Positions 8,575 to 18,446 are shown, counted from the first letter of the stretch. The stretch is DNA of 64,000 bases from an uncultured Alphaproteobacteria bacterium (GCA_902826095.1 CADEDN010000001.1:186001-250000), one strand, 5' to 3'. The notes: generated by a model not told the origin, from the sequence alone. Translations and numbers: made by a program.

Positions 8575-9870
8575 ATGGGACTAAAGCCGTTTTCGGTCGT
8601 CGGCGAAGCGCTGCAATTTGCGATGCGGCGCTATGAGACGGTCCTGCGCGTCTCGGCGCTGCCGCTGTCGCTGCTCCTCATTTTCAACATGGCGGCGGCG
8701 TTCGCCTATCTTTCCGTCGCCAACAACCGGATCATCACTTTCGCGGACGTCGCCAATGCGGGGCTTTCCTGGGGGCAGGTCACGCAGATCGCCGGCGGCG
8801 CGGCCGTCAGCGGCCTCACCAGCGGCGCGCCGAAAATCTGGACGATCTACAGCGCCTCGATCCTCATCAACGCGATCGTGATTTCGTCCTTCATGGCGCC
8901 CCTCATTCGGTATGCGGGACTTGGCGAAAAACCGCCGCCCGGCGCCTTTCGCGTTCCTTTCGGCGCCGACCAGATGCGATTCCTTCTGGCCGGCGTTCTC
9001 AGCACGCTGATTTTCCTTCTCATCGTCTATGCGCCGATCGCCTTCGCGACGCTCGGAATCATCGGCTTCCTGTCGCAGGCGATGCAGACGCCCTTCGCAA
9101 GTTTTCCAGACGCCGACAGCCTCCATACGATCGAGATTGTAATGGGCGCAAAGGCGCTCGGCATCCGATGGATTCACAAATATCAGGTGTGGGGCGCCGC
9201 GGCGCTCGGCGTCGCCGCGATCGTCATTGCGCTCCTCATCTTGCATGTGCGTCCGCGCCGAGAGGACAAGTCCGCCGGCTTCGGGCTTCTTGGACGCGCG
9301 CTCGGCGTCACGACCGGCGTCATCCTATATCTCTTGGGCGCCGTCTTTCTCTATATGATGCTGATCGGCCTATTCTCGCGGGTTCTCGTTTATTTCGGCT
9401 TACAGCCGCTTCAGGGATTTGTAACGACGGATATGCTCGCGGCAGTCGCATTCTGGGCGGCGGCGATCGCCTTCGCCGGGTTTTTCAGCCTGCAGATGTT
9501 TCCCTATGCCGGCGTCGCGGTCTGCCGGCGCAGCATGGCCTTCGCGCATTCGTTTCGCGTGACGCGCCGGCACAATCTCCTGCGGCTTGCGCTGGCCTTC
9601 GTCCTTCTCGGCGTCGTCATCTACGGCGCGCAGTTCCTGCTTTTGTGGATCGGAGTCAATTCGGCCTACAGCGTCATCGCGTCGATCGCGCTGGCGGTCC
9701 AAGGTTATGTGCGCGTCTTCTTCGGTCCCGACAGCGCCGATTGGGTGTTTCCGTTTTTCGGCTGGCTATGGGCGGTGATCGGGATTTTCATCACGATCCT
9801 CTGGGCGGCGTTCACTTACGGCGTCAGCGCCGGGCTTTGGGGACGGCTCTATCGGGAGAGCGGGAAATAG
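8575..9870 (+). CDS. Polytopic membrane protein of unknown function
   Basis: 431 residues with about eight strongly hydrophobic segments, for example ALPLSLLLIFNMAAAFAYL near the N-terminus and FFGWLWAVIGIFITILWAAF near the C-terminus. Periplasmic or cytosolic loops are short and show no catalytic signature. It is divergent from the ECF41 operon and stands alone. The ATG at 8575 follows GGGCGCGGG. I do not recognise the family. Confidence 0.75.
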   Translation: MGLKPFSVVGEALQFAMRRYETVLRVSALPLSLLLIFNMAAAFAYLSVANNRIITFADVANAGLSWGQVTQIAGGAAVSGLTSGAPKIWTIYSASILINAIVISSFMAPLIRYAGLGEKPPPGAFRVPFGADQMRFLLAGVLSTLIFLLIVYAPIAFATLGIIGFLSQAMQTPFASFPDADSLHTIEIVMGAKALGIRWIHKYQVWGAAALGVAAIVIALLILHVRPRREDKSAGFGLLGRALGVTTGVILYLLGAVFLYMMLIGLFSRVLVYFGLQPLQGFVTTDMLAAVAFWAAAIAFAGFFSLQMFPYAGVAVCRRSMAFAHSFRVTRRHNLLRLALAFVLLGVVIYGAQFLLLWIGVNSAYSVIASIALAVQGYVRVFFGPDSADWVFPFFGWLWAVIGIFITILWAAFTYGVSAGLWGRLYRESGK

Positions 9871-9895
9871 CGGCGGCGGCGGTCGCCGTTCTCCT

Positions 9896-10228
9896 TTACC
9901 TTGATCCCGGGGCGATCATTGCGGTGGCGCCGCCGACGATGGCGAACAGCAACGCCGTCACCATCACAGGGGCGTTTGCGAACGCAATTGTCGTCTTCGT
10001 TACAGTCATGCCCGCAAGCATCGGCGCTGCCTCGGCGATCGCTTGCGTCAACGGACCGAACTGCAAAGCTGCGATCGCAGCGCCGGCGGCGCCCGCGCAG
10101 CCGACAGCGACGAGGCGCAATCGCTCGGAAGCCTTTAATTTGACAAGGAGGCGATCAGCGAAACCGTCGGCGTTCAATCGATCGGCCAGCGATCTGAAAT
10201 CGGCGGAAAGCAGATCTTCAAGCGACAT
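9896..10228 (-). CDS. Small two-segment membrane protein behind an ECF sigma factor
   Basis: 110 residues from the ATG at 10228; GGAG sits six bases upstream of this ATG, while an ATG two codons earlier abuts it. It begins MSLEDLLSADFRSLADRL and has two hydrophobic helices (LVAVGCAGAAGAAIAAL and VMVTALLFAIVGGATAMI). The start lies 9 bases after the sigma-factor stop. Position and shape suggest a membrane-bound partner of the sigma factor, perhaps a short anti-sigma protein, but no zinc-binding HxxxCxxC motif is present. Confidence 0.65.
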   Translation of the reverse strand: MSLEDLLSADFRSLADRLNADGFADRLLVKLKASERLRLVAVGCAGAAGAAIAALQFGPLTQAIAEAAPMLAGMTVTKTTIAFANAPVMVTALLFAIVGGATAMIAPGSR

Positions 10229-10237
10229 GATCATCTC

Positions 10238-10786
10238 CTATGCGCGGGACGCTTTGCCGGCGTCAATGCCTTGTTCGTCGATCTCGAGCGCAGCCCGGAG
10301 TTTCTCGCGCGCCCGCGCGACGTAAGTCTTCACCGAGCCGAGCGGCGCGCCCATCGCGGCGGCCGCTTCCGCATGGGAAAACCCGGCGGCGTCGCAAAGC
10401 AGCACAGCCGATCGCTCTTCCTCGACAAGACCCGCGAGCGCGCGTTGGAGATCAAGCGAGAATTCCCGCGGCGGCGACGCCTCTTCGACATTGCCGGCGG
10501 CGGCGGCCGTTTCGCCCTTCGTCTTGCGACGCGCCATCGCCGCTTCGCGCATCGCGATCGAAAAAAGCCAGCTCCGGAAGGAGGCGCCGCCGCGAAAGCC
10601 GTCAAGCCCGCGATACGCCTTGATCAGCGCCTCCTGCGAAAGATCATCCGCAAGCGGAGGATCGCCCGTCATCCGGATCAAAAAGGCGCGAAGCGGCGCT
10701 TGGTGACGGCGCACGAGCGCCTCAAAGGCCGCGCTGTCGCGCGCGGCCTTTGCGAGGATGACGAGATCGACGTCATTGAGCTCCAT
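10238..10786 (-). CDS. ECF-family RNA polymerase sigma factor
   Basis: 182 residues from ATG 10786 (MELNDVDLVILAKAARD); an in-frame ATG nine codons earlier is an alternative. Region 2 holds DPPLADDLSQEALIKAYRGLDGF, and region 4 holds FSHAEAAAAMGAPLGSVKTYVARAREKLR, the recognition helix. Part of a three-gene unit: DUF6249 protein, sigma factor, small membrane protein. The stimulus is not apparent. Confidence 0.88.
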   Translation of the reverse strand: MELNDVDLVILAKAARDSAAFEALVRRHQAPLRAFLIRMTGDPPLADDLSQEALIKAYRGLDGFRGGASFRSWLFSIAMREAAMARRKTKGETAAAAGNVEEASPPREFSLDLQRALAGLVEEERSAVLLCDAAGFSHAEAAAAMGAPLGSVKTYVARAREKLRAALEIDEQGIDAGKASRA

Positions 10787-10896
10787 CGGAGTCTCTTTCG
10801 AGAACGGTCTCATCCTGCGGCGCTCGTCAAGCGGCGCTTTTCGGGAGCCGGTCGACGGTTTTCCGAATGGCGGGGCGAAACGAGCGCCGTCAAGGA

Positions 10897-11262
10897 TTAG
10901 ACGATCGGTTCGCGCGGGGCAAAGAAGTGGAACGCAACATAGGCGAGGCCGATAAAGCCGGGGAACGCCGCGACTCCGAGAATCGGTCCGAGCGCATCTT
11001 CGTCTGGGATCGAGGAGCCGAGAGCGGCGAATGCGGCGGCGGTCGCCAGCAGGATGATGCCCTTTCTGAGATCGGCGTTCGGGCCGACCTTGTCGCGAAT
11101 GATCGCTTCGACAAGGGCCGCGTCGACCGAGCCTGTTTTCTCGATCGCCGCCTTGATCGCGTCATAAACGACGCGCCGTTTGCGGTAGCTGAAATAGAAC
11201 GCCGCAACCAGAATGATGGCGAGCGCGCCAAACACGAAGAGGGGGACAAGAATGGCTTCCAT
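10897..11262 (-). CDS. DUF6249-like membrane protein
   Basis: 121 residues from the ATG at 11262, with AAGGAA eight bases upstream; the longer frame has no such signal. The N-terminal helix VPLFVFGALAIILVAAFYFSY is followed by a cytosolic helical stretch (YDAIKAAIEKTGSVDAALVEAIIRD) and two more hydrophobic segments (GIILLATAAAFAALG, ILGVAAFPGFIGLAYVAF). This arrangement fits the DUF6249 family, often found beside ECF sigma genes. First gene of the unit. Confidence 0.7.
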   Translation of the reverse strand: MEAILVPLFVFGALAIILVAAFYFSYRKRRVVYDAIKAAIEKTGSVDAALVEAIIRDKVGPNADLRKGIILLATAAAFAALGSSIPDEDALGPILGVAAFPGFIGLAYVAFHFFAPREPIV

Positions 11263-11411
11263 GGCTGTTTTCCTTTTTGGCGGCGCGACCGTGACCGTCG
11301 TCCGCGCATTGTCTCCCTTAGATGCGTGCAACGGCCGATTTGGATGTCGGGCGGCGAGGCCGTTCGTCGAACCGAGCGCGCCAAGAGCCAGGGCGAACCA
11401 GCGGGGCGCTG

Positions 11412-11747
11412 CTAGCCGAGCCCGCCTTGAAGGATGACGTCGCCATTTTGCCGGATCTCGACAATGTCGCCTGCGGCAAGAACGGGCGCGACGGCGCCAG
11501 AGCGAGAATCGAATTCGCCGTAGACCTTGCCGTCTCTGACCGTGAGCGGTCCAATCATCCGCCCACGCGCCCAGATCTCCGCCTTGAGGCCGGCGACACC
11601 TTTCAGTTCGGCGTCAAAAGTCACATGGCCGTCCGACCAGGCGTCATAGCGAAAGACTCCTGACCCGGTGAATCCGGCCACGCCCTTGAGCTTTGCCTCT
11701 AGCGTCAGCGTCTTCCCGATCAGGATCCGCTTTAGCGGTTCTAACAC
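11412..11747 (-). CDS. Hypothetical beta-rich protein
   Basis: 111 residues, GTG start at 11747 with GGGGG ten bases upstream. The segment LKGVAG occurs twice (about 20-25 and 48-53), each followed by an alternating hydrophobic pattern (FRYDAWSDGHVTFDAEL, AEIWARGRMIGPLTV). This suggests a small repeated beta fold, loosely reminiscent of polymer-forming cytoskeletal proteins. Ends in DIVEIRQNGDVILQGGLG. No family assigned. Confidence 0.55.
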   Translation of the reverse strand: MLEPLKRILIGKTLTLEAKLKGVAGFTGSGVFRYDAWSDGHVTFDAELKGVAGLKAEIWARGRMIGPLTVRDGKVYGEFDSRSGAVAPVLAAGDIVEIRQNGDVILQGGLG

Positions 11748-11809
11748 CCGAGCCCCCTAAGAAACCGGCGCCTTGCGGCGCATTTGGCGCGCAAATCTTC
11801 GCAGCTGCG

Positions 11810-12478
11810 TCAGTCGTGAAACGGACCTTCCGGCTCCGGAAACGCCAGGCGTTTCATGAGATAGGCGTCCGCCGTCTGCACCAATTGATCCATATGTGAT
11901 TCGAAGAAATGGTCTGCGCCCGGAACGACCTGGAACTCGATCTTCCTACCCTTCTGGGTGCGGGTGCGATCGACCATGGTTTTCGTGTCCTCAGCCGGAC
12001 AGACGCGGTCGAGTTCACCGTGGATCACGACGCCCGAAGAAGGGCAGGGGGCGAGAAACGTGAAGTCGAAGAGATTCGCCGACGCCGACACCGAGATGAA
12101 GCCGACGATTTCCGGCCGCCGCATCAACAGCTGCATCCCGATCCAGGAACCGAACGACACGCCGCCGACCCAGGCGAACGGAGCGTTCGGGGTCAGCGAT
12201 TGCAGAAAGTCGAGCGCGGTCGCCGCGTCCGCGAGTTCGCCCTGACCCTGATCATAGGTTCCAACGCTGCGCCCGACGCCGCGAAAATTGAACCGCAATA
12301 CCGAAAATCCCCGACGCAGGAACATGTTATAGAGCTCATAGACCGCCCGGTTGTTCATCGACCCGCCAAAAAGCGGGTGCGGATGAAGGACGACCGCCAA
12401 AGGCGGATTCTCCCCGCGGCCGCGCTGGTATCGGCCTTCAAGGCGGCCTTCGGGTCCTGCAAAAATCACTTCAGGCAT
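11810..12478 (-). CDS. Alpha/beta hydrolase
   Basis: 222 residues. The oxyanion region is LHPHPLFGGSMNN, the nucleophile elbow is GVSFGSW with Ser near 108, the acid is in HGELDRVCP, and the base His is in GADHFF near 191. This is the pattern of small serine hydrolases related to dienelactone hydrolases. The N-terminus (PEVIFAGPEGRLEGRYQRG) is typical of a cytosolic group conserved in alphaproteobacteria. It is divergent from iscR; the IscR operator lies between them, so its promoter may be affected too. Confidence 0.85.
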   Translation of the reverse strand: MPEVIFAGPEGRLEGRYQRGRGENPPLAVVLHPHPLFGGSMNNRAVYELYNMFLRRGFSVLRFNFRGVGRSVGTYDQGQGELADAATALDFLQSLTPNAPFAWVGGVSFGSWIGMQLLMRRPEIVGFISVSASANLFDFTFLAPCPSSGVVIHGELDRVCPAEDTKTMVDRTRTQKGRKIEFQVVPGADHFFESHMDQLVQTADAYLMKRLAFPEPEGPFHD

Positions 12479-12524
12479 GTCGTTCCTTCTTGTGGGAAAG
12501 GCGCGCTGGAAGCGCGTGGTCTTT

Positions 12525-12557
12525 ATAGTTGACTAATTTAGTCGGGTTTCTTATCTG
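12525..12557 (+). promoter_or_regulatory. iscR/suf promoter overlapped by a type-1 IscR operator
   Basis: The promoter is TTGACT (12529-12534), 17 bp, TATCTG (12552-12557). Lying over its -35 and spacer is a site (12525-12549) that matches the E. coli type-1 IscR consensus at nearly every fixed position: ATA, then GACT-AATTT-AGTC, then GGGT. The core GACTAATTTAGTC (12531-12543) is a perfect palindrome around one base. Binding by the cluster-loaded IscR should block RNA polymerase, giving feedback on the operon. The leader to iscR is about 100 nt. Confidence 0.82.
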
Positions 12558-12663
12558 ACGTTCGTTGCGGGAAACGCGGGCGCGCCCTTACCATGAAATG
12601 GAAGGGGCGCCGAAATTCGGCAAGACGCTGTTGCTTCGCGGCAACAAATAAAATGAGCCGGTC

Positions 12664-13143
12664 ATGAAGCTTACCACCAAGGGTCGTTACGCCGTGCAAG
12701 CGATGGCGGATATCGCGGCGGCTCGCGGCGCCGAACCCGTGTCGCTGCCGGAGATCGCCGACAGACAGGGAATTTCGGCCGGCTATCTTGAGCAATTATT
12801 CGCCAAGCTGCGCCGCGCCGGCCTCGTTGACAGCGTGCGGGGGGTCGCCGGCGGTTACCGCCTCGCACGGCCAGCCGGAGCGATTCGCATCGGCGAAATT
12901 GTCGACGCGGTCGATGAGGAAATTCATACGACCGCCTGTCACGGCGCCGCGGCCGGCTGCCAGGGCGCCGGCGCGCGCTGCCTGACCCATGACCTCTGGG
13001 ACGAGCTTGGCCGGCACATCGAACTCTTCCTGTCGACGGTCTCGCTCGAAGACGTCATCGACAAGCGCGTCATTGGAACGGCGGCTGTCAATGCGCCCGG
13101 CGGGCGCCATCAAGACGACTGGAAACCGGGGGCTGAAGTATGA
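12664..13143 (+). CDS. iscR: IscR-type Rrf2-family iron-sulfur cluster regulator
   Basis: 159 residues beginning MKLTTKGRYAVQAMAD, the standard Rrf2/IscR N-terminus with the winged HTH (IADRQGISAGYLEQLFAKLRRAGL). The cluster ligands are C92, C99, C106 and H109, each Cys spacing one residue longer than in E. coli IscR. It senses the supply of 2Fe-2S clusters. First gene of the operon; its stop overlaps the next start (ATGA). Confidence 0.93.
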   Translation: MKLTTKGRYAVQAMADIAAARGAEPVSLPEIADRQGISAGYLEQLFAKLRRAGLVDSVRGVAGGYRLARPAGAIRIGEIVDAVDEEIHTTACHGAAAGCQGAGARCLTHDLWDELGRHIELFLSTVSLEDVIDKRVIGTAAVNAPGGRHQDDWKPGAEV

Positions 13144-14291
13144 CCGACGCAAAGACGCGCCACTATCTTGACTGCAACGCGACGACGCCCGTTCGTCCAG
13201 AAGTCATTGACGCTGTCGCGCGCGCGATGGCGACGATCGGCAATTCATCCTCCGTGCACGCAGAAGGGCGCGGCGCGCGCGCTCTCGTCGAGGAGGGGCG
13301 CGAAAAATTGCGCACGCTCGTCAATGCGCCGATCAACGGCGTGATCATCACGGGCGGCGGCACTGAAGCGATCCACTATGCGCTAAACGGCACCGTGAAG
13401 AACGGCGGCGTCGGGCGGATTTTCGTCAGCGCGATCGAACATGCGGCGGTGCCGGGAAACGCCGCCGAAACCGGCGTCCCTGTCGAGACGATCCCGGTGA
13501 CGAAGTCGGGCGTCGCCGATGTTCAATGGTTGCGCGATCGGCTGAAAAATTACGACGCCAAGCGCGAGGGCGGGTTCCTCGTCTGCCTGATGTTCGCGAA
13601 CAATGAAACGGGCGTCATCCAGCCGGTGCGCGAAGCGGCCGACATCGCGCATGAAAAAGGCGGCCTCATGTTCGTCGACGCGGCGCAAGCGGTCGGCAAG
13701 GTTCCGGTGAACTTCGTCATGTGCGGCGCGGACCTGATGGCGGTCACCGCGCATAAATTCGGCGGGCCGATCGGCGTTGGCGCGCTCGTCGCCGGGCCGA
13801 ACCTCCCGCTTCACCCAGTGATGCGCGGCGGCGGGCATGAGCAAAATCGCCGCGCCGGCACGCACAATGTTCCGGCGATCGCGGGTCTTGGCGTCGCGGC
13901 GGATCTCGCCGCCGGTTCGATCGCGAAAGCGCCGGCGATCGCGGCGATGCGCGACCGCATGCAGAACGCCGCCGAAGCGGCGGGCGCCGTGATCTGGGGC
14001 AAGGATGAGCCGCGGCTTCCCGGCACGCTTTCTTTGTCGGCGTCGGGATTTTCCTCGCAGACGCAATTGATGGCGATGGACCTCGCCGGCATTGCGATCT
14101 CATCGGGTTCGGCCTGCTCATCAGGAAAGACCAAGCCGAGCCATGTTCTCTCCGCCATGGGAGCCGGCGAGGATCTCGCAAGCTGCGGCATCCGCGTGTC
14201 GCTCGGCTGGAATTCCAGGGAAGAAGACGCCGACGCCTTCTGCCGCGAATGGCCGCAAGCCTATGCGCGCGTCAAAGCGAGGGCGGCGTGA
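13140..14291 (+). CDS. Cysteine desulfurase, NifS/IscS-like (class I)
   Basis: 383 residues, PLP-dependent. H101 and K206 (TAHKFGGP) bind the cofactor; the catalytic Cys326 lies in SSGSACSSGK on the longer mobile loop typical of class I enzymes. It removes sulfur from cysteine for cluster assembly. A second, class II desulfurase (sufS) is encoded later in the same operon, so this operon carries both kinds. Overlaps iscR by four bases. Confidence 0.93.
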   Translation: MTDAKTRHYLDCNATTPVRPEVIDAVARAMATIGNSSSVHAEGRGARALVEEGREKLRTLVNAPINGVIITGGGTEAIHYALNGTVKNGGVGRIFVSAIEHAAVPGNAAETGVPVETIPVTKSGVADVQWLRDRLKNYDAKREGGFLVCLMFANNETGVIQPVREAADIAHEKGGLMFVDAAQAVGKVPVNFVMCGADLMAVTAHKFGGPIGVGALVAGPNLPLHPVMRGGGHEQNRRAGTHNVPAIAGLGVAADLAAGSIAKAPAIAAMRDRMQNAAEAAGAVIWGKDEPRLPGTLSLSASGFSSQTQLMAMDLAGIAISSGSACSSGKTKPSHVLSAMGAGEDLASCGIRVSLGWNSREEDADAFCREWPQAYARVKARAA

Positions 14292-14307
14292 TGTTTTCCT
14301 CCGCCGC

Positions 14308-14417
14308 CATCCTTCGCGACGCGCCTTCGGCGCTCCTCAGGTTGAGAGTGTTCTGCGTTGAAACAGGCAAAGCCCTCATCCCGATGCGCGATCGGAAGCA
14401 TCGCGTCGCGAAGGATG
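14308..14417. repeat. Palindromic element with 16-bp terminal inverted repeats
   Basis: CATCCTTCGCGACGCG (14308-14323) is repeated in exact inverted form as CGCGTCGCGAAGGATG (14402-14417). A variant of the same end sequence (CATCCTTCGCGACGC) occurs near 61188. This is a dispersed MITE/REP-like element lying between the cysteine desulfurase and the DUF1330 gene inside the suf operon. It carries no gene. Confidence 0.7.
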
Positions 14418-14442
14418 CGGCGCCGATAGCGGAGCTCTGCCA

Positions 14443-14733
14443 ATGACCGTCTACGCCATCGTCCAGTTGAAAATTCACGACCGGCCGACCTACGACCGTT
14501 ACATTTCCCGCTTCATGCCGGTGTTCGAGAAATTCAGCGGCAAGGTGCTCGCCGCCGACGACGCGCCGAAAGTTCTTGAAGGCAAATGGGACGCGAACCG
14601 CGTCGTGTTGATGTCGTTCCCGGACAAGAAATCATTTTTCGCCTGGGCCGGTTCGCCGGAATACCAGGAAATCGCCAGGGACCGGATCGCGGCCGCCGAA
14701 ACGACGGTGCTGCTCGCGGAGGGCTTGGCGTGA
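14443..14733 (+). CDS. DUF1330 domain protein
   Basis: 96 residues starting MTVYAIVQLKIHDRPTYDRY and containing FSGKVLAADDAPKVLEGKWD and VVLMSFPDKKSFFAWAGSPEYQEIA. This is the complete small ferredoxin-like DUF1330 fold, close to the EthD/stress-responsive dimeric barrels. Its function is not established. It sits in the suf operon downstream of the palindromic element and is coupled to the next gene through GTGA. Confidence 0.85.
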   Translation: MTVYAIVQLKIHDRPTYDRYISRFMPVFEKFSGKVLAADDAPKVLEGKWDANRVVLMSFPDKKSFFAWAGSPEYQEIARDRIAAAETTVLLAEGLA

Positions 14734-14977
14734 AGGAGGGCGCGAAAGCCCCCATCTGGAAGCGCGCGGCTCTTCGCGGCCTTGGCGCCTTTGCGCTGCT
14801 GTTCATCGCGCTTGAAGGGCTCATCCTATCTGGCAAGACGACAAAGCTGGTGACGGGCGAAGCGCTGATGATCGCGATCGCCTCGGGGCTCGGCTATGCG
14901 GCGCTGTGGTCGATTTTCGCCGCCGCCGTTGCGCGCATGCTCGCGAAAGTCGAAGCCGCCGCGCGCGAGAACAGGCC

Positions 14978-14981
<4 letters not shown>
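14730..14981 (+). CDS. Small membrane protein in the suf operon
   Basis: 83 residues from the GTG at 14730, which overlaps the DUF1330 stop; the longer frame upstream is antiparallel noise. Two hydrophobic helices ([19 protein letters not shown] and [23 protein letters not shown]) are followed by a short basic tail. The stop overlaps the sufB start by four bases. Function unknown. Confidence 0.68.
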
Positions 14982-16449
<1,468 letters not shown>

Positions 16450-16453
<4 letters not shown>

Positions 16454-16950
16454 AAAGCAACAAAGCAGAAAACGGCGCTCTGGTCGCGGCGAAATCCGGG
16501 AAGAAGTGTGGAAAGGCCATTGCGCCAATGCTTGCGGCAATGGCGCTCGCCGCCTGCAATGCCGAACCAACGCCGCGCATTTACGACCGCGATCCGTCGT
16601 TGCCCGCTGATCTGCCGTTTTCGTCCGCCGTCGTCGTTGGCAAGACGATCTATCTTGCCGGCGAAATCGGCCGCGCGCCGGACGGCGTTGCGGTCGTTCC
16701 GGGCGGGGTCGGGCCTGAGACGCGGCAGATTTTCGAGAACTACAAGCGGACGCTGGCGCGTTTGGACGCCGATCTTTCCGACATCGTCAAATGCACGGTC
16801 TTTCTCGACGACATGTCGAAATTCGCTGAGATGAACGCCGCCTACGCCGAATACTTCCCGGAAGAAAAGCCGGCGCGCTCGACCTTCGGCGTCGACGGTC
16901 TCGCGATGGGCGCGGCGCTGGAGATTGAATGTCTGGCGGTTAAATCATGA
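16450..16950 (+). CDS. RidA (YjgF/UK114) family protein exported as a lipoprotein
   Basis: 166 residues, GTG start overlapping the sufB stop. The N-terminus is a basic stretch, a hydrophobic segment ([13 protein letters not shown]) and a lipobox LAAC, then a complete RidA domain ([18 protein letters not shown] ... [25 protein letters not shown]). RidA proteins normally act in the cytosol, deaminating reactive enamines and imines; a lipidated, exported copy is unusual. The catalytic Arg of RidA (RSTFG context) is present in PARSTFGV. Confidence 0.85.
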
Positions 16951-17288
16951 GTGATGGAATGAAGTGTGAGATATTCGCGCTCCACCCTCTCCCGCTTGCG
17001 GGAGAGGGCAGGGTGAGGGGTCGTCGACCCGCGCGGAACCGAGTGTATGCGGTTTCTCACCGCCGACCCAGCAAGCCGCAGAGTGGAGCGATCATCGCGC
17101 TCTGCCCGCTTTTGTCGACGCCTGCCTTTGCGCAGGAGACGTTCAGGCGGGATGATCCGAATCCGGTAGCCGGCGGCGCGACCGGCGGCACATGGAAAAG
17201 CGACGGCGTTGAGCGGCACGAGGCCGTCAATATCGGCGAGACGACGGCCGTCTATCTCATCGTCGAGCCGAGAGGAGCCGCGAAATGA
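16947..17288 (+). pseudogene. Probable cupin-like remnant whose 5' part is a REP element
   Basis: The frame starts at an ATG overlapping the RidA stop, but codons 12-27 are simply the translation of a dispersed palindromic repeat ([14 protein letters not shown]). Only the last ~50 residues look conserved (GGTWKSDGVERHEAVNIGETTAVYLIVEP), resembling the second half of a small cupin barrel. A signal-like stretch ending TPAFAQE lies between. Either the repeat replaced the original start, or a shorter secreted protein begins at GTG 17043. Stop overlaps the next start. Confidence 0.5.
16983..17020. repeat. REP-type palindrome (CCCTCTCCCGC-TTG-CGGGAGAGGG)
   Basis: A hairpin-forming repeat of the class also present at 60.9 and 62.6 kb. 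Here it lies inside the frame downstream of the RidA gene. Confidence 0.75.
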
Positions 17289-17692
17289 ACAAACTGGCAA
17301 GACTTGCGCCGATGGCGTTCCTCGTCGCCTGTGCGACAGCGACTGCTGAGCCGCGCACAAAATCGCCGATGAATGCGACAGTGGAGCCATCGGCGGAAGT
17401 GACGCCGCCAACCTCGCGCGGAGGTAGCGTCTTGTTTCTGCTGGCGGCGATTTATGACTGGCCGGAAGGCGCCGAAGGCCGGCAAATTCTCGAAATCAAC
17501 GTCGACCGCAGAGACGGCGAGCCCTATCAGGCGACAATCATTCGTTCAGGCCTCCTCGATGACTCGATCGCCTCGATCAAGGACGTGCTGACGCTCGGTA
17601 ATGACGGCGAATGGTACGTCGTGCGCGCCGAACAATACCGCAAATGCTACCGCACCGGCATGTCCGAGTGGACAGCGCGCTCGTGCCCATAG
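17285..17692 (+). CDS. Hypothetical lipoprotein in the suf operon
   Basis: 135 residues; MNKLARLAPMAFLVAC is a short signal peptide with lipobox LVAC. The mature part is Thr/Pro-rich at first, then contains GGSVLFLLAAIYDWPEGAEGRQILEI and ends with TARSCP. No recognised domain. Ten bases before sufC. Confidence 0.68.
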   Translation: MNKLARLAPMAFLVACATATAEPRTKSPMNATVEPSAEVTPPTSRGGSVLFLLAAIYDWPEGAEGRQILEINVDRRDGEPYQATIIRSGLLDDSIASIKDVLTLGNDGEWYVVRAEQYRKCYRTGMSEWTARSCP

Positions 17693-17702
17693 GAACCAAT
17701 TG

Positions 17703-18446
17703 ATGCTCGCAATCGGCAATCTCCACGTCGCTGTCGGCGGACATGAAATCATCCGCGGATTGACGCTCGCCGTGCCGGCGGGCGAGGTGCACGCGATCAT
17801 GGGGCCGAACGGCTCGGGCAAGTCGACGCTCTCTTACGCCGTCGCCGGTCGCGAGAATTACGAGGTGACCGCGGGCTCGGTGACGCTGGAGGGCGAGAGC
17901 ATTCTCGGCCTCGATCCGAGCGCGCGCGCGGCCAAAGGATTGTTCCTGTCGTTCCAGCATCCGATGGAGATCCCCGGCGTCGCCACGATGAATTTCATCC
18001 GGACCGCGCTCAACGCGCAAAAGAAGGCGCGCGGCGAAGCCGAAGTGAGCGCCGCCGATTTCCTTAAAGCTATCCGCGCGAAAGCGAAAATCGTCGGGCT
18101 TTCGGACGAAAAGCTGAAGCGCCCGTTCAATGTCGGCTTTTCCGGCGGCGAGAAGAAGCGGATGGAGATGCTGCAGATGGCGATCTTCGAGCCGCGCTTT
18201 GCAATCATGGACGAAACCGATTCAGGGCTCGACATTGACGCGCTGAAAATGGTCGGCGACGTCGTCAATTCGCTGCGCGGGCCGAAACGCGGTTTCCTTG
18301 TCATCACGCACTATCAGCGGCTGCTCGATTACATTCGCCCGGATCGTGTGCATGTCCTCTCGAAGGGCCGCATCGTCAAATCCGGCGGGGCGGAGCTGGC
18401 GCTTGAACTCGAAAAGTCCGGCTACGAACAGTTTGAGGCGGCATGA
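17703..18446 (+). CDS. sufC: SufC, ATPase of the SufBCD complex
   Basis: 247 residues from the ATG at 17703 (MLAIGNLHVAVGG); the longer frame runs back over the lipoprotein gene. Walker A is GPNGSGKST (34-42), the signature is NVGFSGGEKKRMEM, and Walker B is FAIMDETDSGLD. It is an ABC-type ATPase, cytosolic, driving conformational change in SufB-SufD. Overlaps sufD by four bases. Confidence 0.97.
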   Translation: MLAIGNLHVAVGGHEIIRGLTLAVPAGEVHAIMGPNGSGKSTLSYAVAGRENYEVTAGSVTLEGESILGLDPSARAAKGLFLSFQHPMEIPGVATMNFIRTALNAQKKARGEAEVSAADFLKAIRAKAKIVGLSDEKLKRPFNVGFSGGEKKRMEMLQMAIFEPRFAIMDETDSGLDIDALKMVGDVVNSLRGPKRGFLVITHYQRLLDYIRPDRVHVLSKGRIVKSGGAELALELEKSGYEQFEAA

